Positions 34,342 through 41,983 of a stretch of 64,000 nucleotides of DNA are shown here, piece after piece. Where the stretch lies: the NCBI GenBank assembly GCA_023422775.1, contig JAFAGM010000042.1, positions 24,001-88,000 of the forward strand. The letters run 5' to 3'. Source of the stretch: Pseudomonadota bacterium (GTDB lineage Bacteria; Pseudomonadota; Alphaproteobacteria; Rhizobiales; Xanthobacteraceae). Position numbers and translations under genes: made by a program. The stretch's first letter is position 1. Every line of letters begins with the position of its first letter. The notes under the pieces were generated by a model. The model worked only from the letters and a program-made list of their open reading frames with translations. It made no database searches and was not told the DNA's origin.

Positions 34342-35748
34342 CTACTCCGCACCCACCCAGTTGCCGTGAAAGCCATCAGGCACGCGATGGCCGAGATGCA
34401 CCAGCGCGACGGGGCCGGCTTCGACGTCTTTCGCGTTGAACACCGCGAGATCGCTGCGGTTCTCTTGCGCGCGCCAGACCGCGGCGAGCAGCCAGCCGTC
34501 GCCCTCGGTAGCATCAGCGCCGCGCTCCACGAACACAGGCTCGGAAATGGTGTCGCCGGCGGGCAGCAGGTAGTTGCCGAGGCGCTTGCCGTTGCCGTCG
34601 ACGTGCACGATGCCGGCAAGCGCGCCGAACATCGGCAGATCGGGGTTGGCGCAGGCGTACCAGCCATGGCTGTTCGCCTGCCCCGCGCGGCGGTCGTCGA
34701 TGCGCGGGAATTCGCCGGTGAGATCGTCGAGATAGGTCTGCGTGAAGCGGTCGGTATTGCCCGCGAGGTCGAAGGTCCAGCGGCAATATCGCGCGCGGGA
34801 TTTCTGCGGGTCGGTCTTCGAACCGTCGGGGTGGGTGAACAGCGGCGCTTCCTCGAACTGCATCACGTCGGCGATGATGCGGTTGCCTTCTTCCCACGCA
34901 TTCATGATGTGGAAGACGTAGCAGCTTTCGGCGCGGAACCAGACGAGGTCGCCGGTCGAGCCGTTCCGCTTCATGACGCCGACATAGGCGCCTTTCTCCG
35001 GCTCCCAGGCATAGGGCGGCTTGCCGCGCATCGCCCGCTCCATGCTGCCGGTGATGGGCAGGATCGGAAACAGCATATGGTTTTCGGTGACGATGAAGTC
35101 GTGCACCATGCTGGCATAGGGCGCATCGAAGCGATCGAACCGCGTCACCACGCCCGCGGCATTGACCGACCCGAAGGAGAGGGCAGGCGTCAGGGGGCCT
35201 GCTGCGTTATAGCCAAAGAACACCATCTCGCCGGTGGCGGGATCGATCTTGGGGTGCGCGGTGAAAGGACCCTTGATGGCGCCCTTGTAGTCGCAATAGC
35301 CCAGACGATCGAGTGTGCCGGGCTCGATCTCGGTCGGCAGATGGCCTTCCTCCAGTGCCAGAAGCTTGCCGGCATGGAAGATGATGTTGGTGTTGGCGAC
35401 GCCCGTATCGGTGCACGAGGTGGCCGGTGCATCAGGCAGTTTCCTGCCGCCGAAGCCGCCGAATATTGCGCGGCCGGCGTCGTGTTCGGCCAGCCATTTG
35501 GGGGTGCGGACCCAGCGGTTGCGGTAGCTGGCGCGGCCGTTCTCCAGATGGAAGGCGTGCAGCATGCCGTCGCCGAGGAACCAGTGCGCGCCGGGCGCAT
35601 CGAACTGCGGGTTGGGGCCGTTGCGATAGAGCGTGCCGTTGAGTTCGCGCGGCAGTTCGCCGGTCACTTTCAGGAACGGCGCATCGCATTCCATCGGGAT
35701 CGGCGCCAGATTGGTTCGGGCCGCCTCGGTCTTCACCTGGTCGAGCAT
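34342..35748 (-). CDS. Carotenoid oxygenase family protein
   Basis: 468 residues from ATG 35748 with GGAGGAAG upstream. The four iron-binding His of the family are present: FTAHPKID, MVHDFIVTENH, YVFHIMNAWEEGN and the C-terminal GFHGNW. NGPNPQF near the N-terminus and MLFPILPITG also fit. It cleaves a C=C bond in a carotenoid, apocarotenoid or stilbene-type substrate with O2; the substrate cannot be read. It is divergent from a TetR gene and repressed, by inference, through two operators. Confidence 0.93.
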   Translation of the reverse strand: MLDQVKTEAARTNLAPIPMECDAPFLKVTGELPRELNGTLYRNGPNPQFDAPGAHWFLGDGMLHAFHLENGRASYRNRWVRTPKWLAEHDAGRAIFGGFGGRKLPDAPATSCTDTGVANTNIIFHAGKLLALEEGHLPTEIEPGTLDRLGYCDYKGAIKGPFTAHPKIDPATGEMVFFGYNAAGPLTPALSFGSVNAAGVVTRFDRFDAPYASMVHDFIVTENHMLFPILPITGSMERAMRGKPPYAWEPEKGAYVGVMKRNGSTGDLVWFRAESCYVFHIMNAWEEGNRIIADVMQFEEAPLFTHPDGSKTDPQKSRARYCRWTFDLAGNTDRFTQTYLDDLTGEFPRIDDRRAGQANSHGWYACANPDLPMFGALAGIVHVDGNGKRLGNYLLPAGDTISEPVFVERGADATEGDGWLLAAVWRAQENRSDLAVFNAKDVEAGPVALVHLGHRVPDGFHGNWVGAE

Positions 35749-35766
35749 CGCACGCTTCCTCCGGCT

Positions 35767-35841
35767 GATATCTTTACATCGTAAAGATATCAGTAAGCAC
35801 ACCGCAACCGATCGTCAAGCAAAATCTTTACAGTGTAAAAA
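35767..35841. promoter_or_regulatory. Divergent carotenoid-oxygenase/TetR promoter with two operators
   Basis: Operator 1 is a 25-base perfect palindrome at 35767-35791 (arm GATATCTTTAC around ATC); operator 2 is TCTTTACAGTGTAAAAA at 35825-35841. A minus-strand -35 TTGACG (35813-35818) and -10 TACTGA (35790-35795) with a 17-base spacer lie between or overlap them. The TetR start follows operator 2 by 20 bases, which fits autoregulation. Confidence 0.75.
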
Positions 35842-35861
35842 TTGTGACTATAAGGATTCGC

Positions 35862-36599
35862 ATGACGAGAGCCTCCAGTGATACCAGAACGAACCGCTCC
35901 GCGGCGAAGCGCAGGCCGCCAGGAGCGATGGCCGAAAGGCCCGCCAGCCGGCGGCGCCGAGCGACAGGGGAGACGCCCTATCATCATGGCGATCTGCACG
36001 ACGCCTTGCTCACTGCGGCCGAGCGCGTGCTGGAACGCGACGGGCTGCCGGGCCTGACGTTACGTGCCGTGGCGCGCGAAGCCGGCGTGTCGCATGCCGC
36101 ACCGACCCATCATTTCGGCGATCTTTCCGGACTTCTGAGTGAACTCGCCGCGATCGGCTTCCGCCGCTTCAACGAGGCAATGGTCGCGGCGGGGAAGACC
36201 GATACCAACCCGCTGATGAAGGCATTGGCGCGCGCCAAGGCTTACGTCGCCTACGCGCAGGCATGTCCTGGCATGTACGGGCTGATGTTCCGCACCGAGC
36301 GGCTCGACATGTCGCGGCCGTCGTTGCACGAGGCGGCGACCGCCTCCTTCGAGGGCCTCGCGAACGCGGTCGGGGCCGGCCGCAACGAGAACCTCGCCGG
36401 CGATGCGCCGGGAGCGCTGTCGCTCGACCAGGCCGCGGCGATCGCGCGCGCGTGGTCGCTGGTGCACGGCTTCACCACGCTGCTGCTTGACGGAAGGCTG
36501 GAGGACATCCTTCGCCGGCTGCCCGAAGGAATTGGCGTCGATGAGTTGCTGGATGCCATGCTTCGCTCGACCGTACCGCGGCCGGCGGGGACGAACTGA
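35862..36599 (+). CDS. TetR-family transcriptional repressor
   Basis: 245 residues from ATG 35862 (a GTG at 35844 and an ATG at 35928 are alternatives). A basic N-terminal tail precedes the TetR HTH (HGDLHDALLTAAERVLERDG, LTLRAVAREAGVSHAAPTHHFGD). The C-terminal part (GLMFRTERLD, SLVHGFTTLLLDG) resembles the WHG-type TetR C-terminal domain. By position and matching palindromes it likely represses the carotenoid oxygenase, itself and the membrane operon at 33.4-34.0 kb. Ligand may be a carotenoid-derived or lipophilic compound (inference). Confidence 0.9.
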   Translation: MTRASSDTRTNRSAAKRRPPGAMAERPASRRRRATGETPYHHGDLHDALLTAAERVLERDGLPGLTLRAVAREAGVSHAAPTHHFGDLSGLLSELAAIGFRRFNEAMVAAGKTDTNPLMKALARAKAYVAYAQACPGMYGLMFRTERLDMSRPSLHEAATASFEGLANAVGAGRNENLAGDAPGALSLDQAAAIARAWSLVHGFTTLLLDGRLEDILRRLPEGIGVDELLDAMLRSTVPRPAGTN

Positions 36600-36698
36600 C
36601 CCAGGCGGCGAGAGAAGGCCGAAGAAAAGGGTAGCGAAGAAGAAGCGTGACATCAGTCACATCTGCGCCGCGTCGCAATCGGGATCGCAGCGTGCGGA

Positions 36699-37031
36699 TC
36701 AGCAGTTCCGGCAGATCTTGATTTGCCGAGCGAGCCTCGCGTCGGCTTCCGGATCTTCATTGGGCAGGCGCGTCCATTCATCGTATCGCGCCTTGGCTTC
36801 GGTTCGGGGCGGGGCGTCGTTGAGCGGACCGACGATGATCTCCTGATTGCGCGCGGCTCGCCGCTTCGGTCGTTTTACCTCGCCCGGCTCGGCGCCGTCC
36901 GTCGGGGCCTCACCCAACCCGTCCCAGGCAACCGGCGTTGCGGCCACCGGCGCATTGCAGCCGGTGCCGGAAACGCAACAGCCTGACAGCGCAAGGCCGG
37001 CAACGAGGAGGGCCGTGAATTTTATCAACAT
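36699..37031 (-). CDS. Predicted lipoprotein
   Basis: 110 residues from ATG 37031. N-terminus LIKFTALLVAGLALSGCC carries a lipobox (LSGC), so lipid modification at the first Cys is expected. The remainder is charged and Pro-rich with a C-terminal ADARLARQIKICRNC pair of Cys. No family is recognised. Confidence 0.65.
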   Translation of the reverse strand: MLIKFTALLVAGLALSGCCVSGTGCNAPVAATPVAWDGLGEAPTDGAEPGEVKRPKRRAARNQEIIVGPLNDAPPRTEAKARYDEWTRLPNEDPEADARLARQIKICRNC

Positions 37032-37169
37032 CGCTGCTCCGCTCGAGGCCGCGTTAGACACCATGGATCGACAACATCGTTGCACTCAAGCCGGTAGCTT
37101 TGACGTTAATACGGCAAAAACGCGCCCGGCGTCTCATCGGATCAGGAAATGCCCTGCAGCGGCCCGGCA

Positions 37170-37778
37170 TCACGGCTTTGCCAATTCCACCGCTCGGCCA
37201 CGTTCGCCAATTACCTTCACTTCGTCCCTGCCGCAGTTGAAATCACGGGCATATTTGTCTGCCGCCTCGCGCGCAAGTTCGTTGGGACTGCGGTTGGCCT
37301 GGCCGTCGACATAGGCGACATGGCAGACCGGCCCGGGCGGCAATCGCGTCACGGCCAGCATCGGCTTTGCAATCGGCCGTCCGTTCTTGTCTTCATCGGC
37401 GTTGTCGGCGATCAGCCAGCGCTGGATGATCGCAAACGACCTGCCGTCCGCCGCGCGCCATTCGACGGTATGGGCTGTCGAGTTGAACGGACCGAACCAG
37501 ACCTGAGAAGCCGGTTCCCTGGCGGCAGCCTTGTGGTTGCGCCCGACCGAGACGGTTTCGCGCAGATCGTCCTCGCTGATCAGCACCACGAGGCCCGATC
37601 TGCCGGGACAAGCCCGCGTGGTGCTGCCGTCGAGTTCGCTGGATTTGCCGATCGTGTGACAATCCTTTGGCGCTGATGAGGTGTAGCTGCTGCTGAATAT
37701 CTGGGCGTTCGCCGGTGAAATCGGGCCGCACAGCACGACAGCAGCCAATCCGATCGACAGACAGGGCAGGCGTTTCAT
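37170..37778 (-). CDS. Exported hypothetical protein
   Basis: 202 residues from ATG 37778 with a signal peptide (LPCLSIGLAAVVLCGPISPANA). Mature part contains KDCHTIGKSSELDG, VWFGPFNSTAHTVEWRAADGRSFAIIQRW (in parts) and VCHVAYVDGQAN, with Cys that may pair. I recall relatives in rhizobia without function. Periplasmic location is likely. Confidence 0.7.
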   Translation of the reverse strand: MKRLPCLSIGLAAVVLCGPISPANAQIFSSSYTSSAPKDCHTIGKSSELDGSTTRACPGRSGLVVLISEDDLRETVSVGRNHKAAAREPASQVWFGPFNSTAHTVEWRAADGRSFAIIQRWLIADNADEDKNGRPIAKPMLAVTRLPPGPVCHVAYVDGQANRSPNELAREAADKYARDFNCGRDEVKVIGERGRAVELAKP

Positions 37779-37939
37779 CCGGACAGTCTTCGCTTGAAGG
37801 GAACCTCCATGGTCAGACGCGTGCAAGCTGGGGAAGGTTCAAGGGAATGTTGCGAAATACCTGACATCGTCGCGGAATCGTCCTAGAACGTCGGCTTCGC
37901 AATTCCCTCGTTTTCAGAGTGTGCAGCAAATAGATCGTC

Positions 37940-38842
37940 ATGCCCTCCATTCCCTCGCATAAGCCCTACCGCGTTGGCCGCTCCCGCACTGGACTTGGTC
38001 TCTTCGCCACCAAACCGATCAAGAAGGGCAGCAAGATCATCCGCTATTTCGGGCCGCTGCTGGATTCGAAGAAGAAAAAAGACGACGCGATCGAGAACAA
38101 ATACCTGTTCGAACTTAACGATCGCTGGACCATCGACGGCTCCGTGCGGAAGAACATCGCCCGCTACATCAACCACGCCTGCAAGCCGAACGCGGAATCC
38201 GACGTCAAACCGCGCAAGCGCAAGGTCATCATCCGCGCCATCAAGAACATCGAGCCGGGCGACGAGATCAACTACGATTACGGCACGGACTACTTCAAAG
38301 CCTATCTGAAGCCGATCGGCTGCAAATGCACGGCCTGCGAGAAGAAGCGCAAGAAGCAGCGCGCCGAGGCGCGGGCGGAGAAGGCCCGCCTCAAGGCCAA
38401 GACCGAGCGGAAGGCGCTGAAGAAGGCCGAAAAGCTGGCGCGCGAGAAGGCCGAGGCCAAAGCGAAGCGCAAGGAAAAGGTTGAGCGGGAGGCGAAGAAA
38501 GCGCTCAAGCTGAACGGCGGTTCGCCCGAAGGCAAGGCGCTCAAGGGCAAGTCACTCAAGGGCAAGTCACTCAAGGGCAAGTCACCCAAAAAGGCGGCTC
38601 CGAAAGGCAAGGCGCTCAAGGTGAAATCAGGTGCCGGCAAGTCGCTCAATGGCAAGCCGCTCAATGGCAAGTCGCTCAACGGCAAGCACGCGAACGGTAA
38701 CGGCCGCGTCAGGGTCGGCCGCAAGAAATCGACCGAAAAGCCGCCGACGGACGTGACAGTTCAGGCCGCCACGCCGGCGCCGGTCTTCCAGGCGGAGCCT
38801 GCCGTACTCCCTGAAGTTTCATCAGCCGGGCTTGTGCACTGA
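37940..38842 (+). CDS. SET-domain lysine methyltransferase with repeat-rich basic tail
   Basis: 300 residues. Residues 1-135 form a complete SET domain: GLGLFATKPIKKGSKIIRYFG, the SAM/catalytic motif RYINHACKPNAE, GDEINYDYG and a post-SET-like CKCTACEKK. Residues about 140-280 are Lys/Ala-rich with KGKSLKGKSLKGK and LNGKPLNGKSLNGK repeats (15-base DNA repeats at 38533-38585 and 38643-38690), like histone-H1-type tails. It likely methylates lysines on a bacterial protein; the tail could bind DNA or be the substrate. The end overlaps the convergent DUF6522 gene by 21 bases. Confidence 0.88.
   Translation: MPSIPSHKPYRVGRSRTGLGLFATKPIKKGSKIIRYFGPLLDSKKKKDDAIENKYLFELNDRWTIDGSVRKNIARYINHACKPNAESDVKPRKRKVIIRAIKNIEPGDEINYDYGTDYFKAYLKPIGCKCTACEKKRKKQRAEARAEKARLKAKTERKALKKAEKLAREKAEAKAKRKEKVEREAKKALKLNGGSPEGKALKGKSLKGKSLKGKSPKKAAPKGKALKVKSGAGKSLNGKPLNGKSLNGKHANGNGRVRVGRKKSTEKPPTDVTVQAATPAPVFQAEPAVLPEVSSAGLVH
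38533..38690 (+). repeat. 15-bp coding tandem repeats in the SET-protein tail
   Basis: Units of the form CTCAAGGGCAAGTCA (several in a row) and later CTCAATGGCAAGCCG-like units encode Leu-Lys/Asn-Gly-Lys-Ser/Pro. Unit number could vary between strains without a frameshift. Confidence 0.75.
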
Positions 38843-39109
38843 TTTCGGCAGCGACGAGTTTCCGAAATCGACGGCCGAGCGCTGAATGATCGCGCCTGTT
38901 GCGTCGACCACGACGCGAAAGCGCCGGCGTGCGGAGAAGAAGGTCAGTCGATGCCGGCCGCTGTCGGCGTCGATCCCGCGCTCGGCAAAACTCGTGATCT
39001 TGCCTTCGCGCATGTCCCGCTGAAGCCGGGGCAGCGCAAGGCAGAGCCCTTCGGCGACAATCGCTGCATCGATCTGCACGCCGCCATTCTCGAATTCGAC
39101 CGGTTTCAT
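38822..39109 (-). CDS. DUF6522-like protein
   Basis: 95 residues. VEFENGGVQIDAAIVAEGLCL, KITSFAERGIDADSGRHRLTFFSARRRFRVVVD (in parts) and SAVDFGNSSLP match my memory of DUF6522, a small rhizobial domain often near haem or nitric oxide genes. Soluble; role unknown. It lies 22 bases downstream of the NsrR-type gene on the same strand, so the two are probably co-transcribed. Confidence 0.65.
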   Translation of the reverse strand: MKPVEFENGGVQIDAAIVAEGLCLALPRLQRDMREGKITSFAERGIDADSGRHRLTFFSARRRFRVVVDATGAIIQRSAVDFGNSSLPKSVHKPG

Positions 39110-39131
39110 GCGATACCTCCCGTTGGGGTCA

Positions 39132-39560
39132 TTATGCGGTCGCCAGGATTCGTCCGGGTTGGGCTGGATAGGCGCATTCCGCGAGCGTGGTGGCGTCGAG
39201 TTCGCGCATGAAGGCTTCGCGCGCCGCCGCCAGTTTTGCTTTCAGCCGGCAGCGCGGCATCAGCAGGCAATTGCCGCCGTCTTCGCGAAAACACTCGACC
39301 AGCGGCGGTCCTTCCAGTGCGCGCACCACTTCGCCGATCGTGATTGATTGAGCCGGGCGCGCCAGCGTGAACCCGCCGCCGACGCCGCGCTGGGTGCTGA
39401 TGAAGCCGCTATCGGCAAGGTCACGCACCACCTTGGCCAGATGGTTGCGGGAAATGCCAAACTCGGCGGCGATCTCGCTGGTCGCGAATGAGCGGCCCGG
39501 TTCGCCGGCCAGTCGCATCAGGGCGCGCAAGGCAAAATCCGTGAACGACGTCAGGCGCAT
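39132..39560 (-). CDS. nsrR: NsrR-type Rrf2 regulator (Fe-S, nitric-oxide responsive)
   Basis: 142 residues from ATG 39560. Winged-helix start MRLTSFTDFALRALMRLA has Asp8, a cluster ligand in NsrR; three Cys at 90, 98 and 104 (ECFREDGGNCLLMPRC) complete the likely Fe-S site. HTH: TSEIAAEFGISRNHLAKVV. The Cys spacing also fits RirA, but Asp8, the divergent haemoglobin gene and the ATTT-N-AAAT operator favour NsrR. It likely represses the divergent operon until NO damages the cluster. Confidence 0.82.
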   Translation of the reverse strand: MRLTSFTDFALRALMRLAGEPGRSFATSEIAAEFGISRNHLAKVVRDLADSGFISTQRGVGGGFTLARPAQSITIGEVVRALEGPPLVECFREDGGNCLLMPRCRLKAKLAAAREAFMRELDATTLAECAYPAQPGRILATA

Positions 39561-39603
39561 GGGACCCTCGAAAGTTTCTGCTTGCAAATCCTCTATAGCA
39601 ATC

Positions 39604-39630
39604 TAAATAGGTATTTGAAATACCTATTTA
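39604..39630. promoter_or_regulatory. Perfect 27-base palindrome, predicted NsrR operator
   Basis: Arms TAAATAGGTATTT and AAATACCTATTTA around a central G. The core GTATTT-G-AAATAC resembles the NsrR consensus ATGYATTT-N-AAATRCAT. It lies 13 bases before the haemoglobin start and 44 bases before the NsrR start, so binding would block both directions. Confidence 0.8.
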
Positions 39631-39642
39631 AGGGCTGCCGAA

Positions 39643-40113
39643 ATGGAAGCGATCGTGACAGGGCCGGAGCGGCGCGCGCGGATCACCGCCGAGATCATGG
39701 AAAGAACCGGGATTACCGAGGCGATGATCGAGCGCCTGGTGCACGGCTTCTACGCCAAGGTCCGCGCCGACGCCGTGCTGGGGCCGATCTTCGACGCCAG
39801 GATCGAAGACTGGGAGCCGCATCTGGCGCAGATGTGCGCGTTCTGGTCTTCGGTGGCGCTGATGACGGGGCGTTACCACGGCACGCCGATGGTAAAACAT
39901 CTGCCGCTGCCGGTAGACGCCGATCATTTCGACCGCTGGCTCGAACTGTTCGAGGTCACGGCGCGCGAGATCTGTCCGCCGGAGGCCGAAGCGCATTTCG
40001 TCGAACGGGCGCGGCGGATTGCGGCGAGCCTCGAACTCGGCATCGCCGGCGGGCAGGGCGTGATGCTCGGCAACGGAGAAAGATTTCGGCGCAATCAGGC
40101 AGGAGCAGTATGA
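39643..40113 (+). CDS. Group III truncated haemoglobin
   Basis: 156 residues. The globin core is seen in ITEAMIERLVHGFYAKVRADAVLGPIFDARIEDWEPHLAQMCAFWSSV (in parts) and GRYHGTPMVKHLPL, with His for haem binding in PMVKH. Group III globins are linked with NO or microaerobic stress. The palindrome and NsrR-type gene just upstream support an NO role. Its stop overlaps the start of a small membrane protein gene (ATGA). Confidence 0.88.
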   Translation: MEAIVTGPERRARITAEIMERTGITEAMIERLVHGFYAKVRADAVLGPIFDARIEDWEPHLAQMCAFWSSVALMTGRYHGTPMVKHLPLPVDADHFDRWLELFEVTAREICPPEAEAHFVERARRIAASLELGIAGGQGVMLGNGERFRRNQAGAV

Positions 40114-40247
40114 TGGCTTATCGTGCGCCTATCGTGAAGAACGAGGATACGGGCAATCCATATGCCGGAAGCAGTCTGGTGCCGATGCTCATCATCGGGC
40201 TGGTGCTGACCTTTGCGGGAATGATCGCGGCGTTGGTGTTGAGTTGA
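40110..40247 (+). CDS. 45-residue membrane protein coupled to the haemoglobin
   Basis: ATG 40110 overlaps the haemoglobin stop as ATGA. The product starts MMAYRAPIVKNEDTGNPYAG and ends with a single helix (LVPMLIIGLVLTFAGMIAALVLS). Translational coupling argues that it is real and acts with the globin, perhaps as a membrane anchor or as a subunit-like peptide. No family is recognised. Confidence 0.65.
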   Translation: MMAYRAPIVKNEDTGNPYAGSSLVPMLIIGLVLTFAGMIAALVLS

Positions 40248-40259
40248 TGCTGTTTCCGG

Positions 40260-40362
40260 CGTCATTGCCTGCGACAAACGCGAAGCGTTTGCGCAAGGGA
40301 GCAACGCGACGAAGCAATCCATCTACCGCGAGATGGATTGCTTCGCTTCGCTCGCAATGACG
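40260..40362. repeat. GCAATCCATC palindromic repeat, copy 1
   Basis: Outer arms CGTCATTGC and GCAATGACG; inner perfect 15-bp arms CGAAGCAATCCATCT (40310-40324) and AGATGGATTGCTTCG (40331-40345). The copy at 58813-58888 belongs to the same family. Confidence 0.8.
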
Positions 40363-40370
40363 GATGAGGG

Positions 40371-40769
40371 TTACGCCGTCACCGCCTCCCCACTCTTCCG
40401 CAGCCCGACATACTGCAGTTCCGCAAACACGCCGGTCGCAATCGCCTGTGCCACGATGAGGACCTGACCAAGCAGGTTCGGCGATACCGCGCCCGAGAAC
40501 AGCAGCGCGATGCTGCCGAGCGTCCACGCGGCATTGCCCACGATCACGAGCCACACCAGCGCTTTCATCACCGACGATCGCGTACCGAGCCAGCCGACCA
40601 GCGCCGTATAGGCGATCAGGAACAGGCCGCTCTCGCGCAGTAGGGCCTCGGGCAGATTGAGGAGTGGCGCGAGCGCGCCGGCGCCCAGCGTCAGGGTTAC
40701 TGCCGCAACGCCGCTGAAGATGGCGTCGGCGATAAGGGCGCGGTTCAGGAATGTTGACGGGCGGATCAT
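40371..40769 (-). CDS. Four-helix membrane protein
   Basis: 132 residues with four hydrophobic helices (AIFSGVAAVTLTLGAGALAPLL, ESGLFLIAYTALVGWLG, MKALVWLVIVGNAAWTLGSIALLF, LLGQVLIVAQAIATGVFA). No named family is certain. It lies 39 bases downstream of a 73-residue gene on the same strand and is probably co-transcribed with it, both divergent from the XRE/MmyB regulator. Confidence 0.7.
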   Translation of the reverse strand: MIRPSTFLNRALIADAIFSGVAAVTLTLGAGALAPLLNLPEALLRESGLFLIAYTALVGWLGTRSSVMKALVWLVIVGNAAWTLGSIALLFSGAVSPNLLGQVLIVAQAIATGVFAELQYVGLRKSGEAVTA

Positions 40770-40808
40770 GGTTCTCTCCTTTGGTTGCTTTGGGAACGGG
40801 GGGATCGA

Positions 40809-41030
40809 TCAGCGCTGCAGCAGCGACCGCAACTGACGCACCAGCCGCTTCGGGCAGAGCGCCTTGCCGATCCTGTTCTCGATCGTCTGCACCTGCGCGA
40901 ACACGAACACGCCGGTGTCGTGCACCACGGGTTCGGGCATGTTCAGCGAGCGCGCCACCAGCCAGGTGGCCAGATTGAGCGACCAGCGGAACATGGCGGC
41001 ACCGAAGTGAAAGAGGGAAAGCATCAGCAT
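40809..41030 (-). CDS. Small hypothetical protein
   Basis: 73 residues. An N-terminal amphipathic or weakly hydrophobic segment (LSLFHFGAAMFRWSLNLATWLVARSL) is followed by a basic tail. AGGAGATGACCC precedes the ATG. Probably peripheral or membrane-associated; function unknown. Upstream gene of the pair with the four-helix protein and divergent from the regulator at 41132. Confidence 0.6.
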   Translation of the reverse strand: MLMLSLFHFGAAMFRWSLNLATWLVARSLNMPEPVVHDTGVFVFAQVQTIENRIGKALCPKRLVRQLRSLLQR

Positions 41031-41131
41031 GGGTCATCTCCTGTGCCCTTAAGGATGACCCGGCCCGCGACCGGTTTCGATTACCTCGGACGTAATGGAA
41101 TGCGTGAAATTCGCATGGTAGGTTTTCCACC

Positions 41132-41953
41132 ATGAACGCACATGCTTCCGCGGCGCGAGCCGAACGAACCAAGGCCCACCATATCGGCGATCACCTGCGC
41201 GAATGGCGGCAGCGGCGTCACCTGAGCCAGCTCGATCTGGCGGGAGATGCGGAGATCTCCGCGCGTCATCTCAGTTTCGTCGAAACCGGCCGCGCGGCGC
41301 CGTCGCGCGAGATGGTGCTCAAGCTTGCTGAACGGTTGGAGGTTCCCTTGCGTGAACGCAACGTGCTGCTGGTCGCCGCGGGGTTTGCGCCGGCCTTTCC
41401 GCAGCGTTCGCTCGACGATCCCGCGCTCAAATCGGCGCGGGCTGCGATCGATCTCGTCCTCAAGGCGCACGAACCCAACCCGGCGCTGGCCTATGACCGG
41501 CACTGGAATCTGGTGACGGCCAACCGGATGGTGGCGCCGCTGCTCGCAGGCCTGCCGCCGCATCTGCTCGGGCAGCCCTTGAACATCCTGAGGCTTGCCT
41601 TTCATCCCGAGGGACTGGCGCCGCGCACGGTCAATCTCGCCGAATGGAGCGCGCATCTTCTGGAGCGATTGCACCGGCAGTGCGAGGCGACAGCCGATCC
41701 CGATCTGCTCAAACTATATCAGGAGTTGAAATCTTATCGGATGCCCGCGCGATCGGGGCCGGTCTCCGCCGACAATGTCGCGATCCCCTTCAAGCTGCGC
41801 CTCAATGGCGACGTGCTGTGCTTCATCTCGACCACCATGGTGTTCGGCACGCCGGTCGACATCACGCTGCAGGAGCTGGCGCTGGAAACCTTCTTCCCGG
41901 CCGACGACCTCACCGCCGAGCGGATGCGGGAGATGGCGGCAAGCCTGACGTGA
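41132..41953 (+). CDS. XRE-family regulator with MmyB-like domain
   Basis: 273 residues. HTH_3 at residues about 20-75 (LREWRQRRHLSQLDLAGDAEISARHLSFVETGRAAPS in parts). The C-terminal domain (HEPNPALAYDRHWNLVTANRMVAPLL) is the PAS-like MmyB ligand domain, found in many actinobacterial and rhizobial regulators and thought to bind fatty acids. It likely controls the divergent small membrane genes; an imperfect inverted repeat ATTAC-N7-GTAAT lies between them near 41080. Confidence 0.88.
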   Translation: MNAHASAARAERTKAHHIGDHLREWRQRRHLSQLDLAGDAEISARHLSFVETGRAAPSREMVLKLAERLEVPLRERNVLLVAAGFAPAFPQRSLDDPALKSARAAIDLVLKAHEPNPALAYDRHWNLVTANRMVAPLLAGLPPHLLGQPLNILRLAFHPEGLAPRTVNLAEWSAHLLERLHRQCEATADPDLLKLYQELKSYRMPARSGPVSADNVAIPFKLRLNGDVLCFISTTMVFGTPVDITLQELALETFFPADDLTAERMREMAASLT

Positions 41954-41983
41954 TCCTGCGAAGCCACGGTGTGATCGCTACCG

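Noticed and set aside
37060..37169. Possible tRNA gene in the gap between two exported-protein genes
   Set aside because: No cloverleaf or T-loop GTTCRA pattern could be drawn; no tRNA was found elsewhere in the window either.
38533..38690. Possible CRISPR-like array
   Set aside because: Units are contiguous 15-base coding repeats without spacers, inside the SET gene. No CRISPR array or cas gene was seen in the window.
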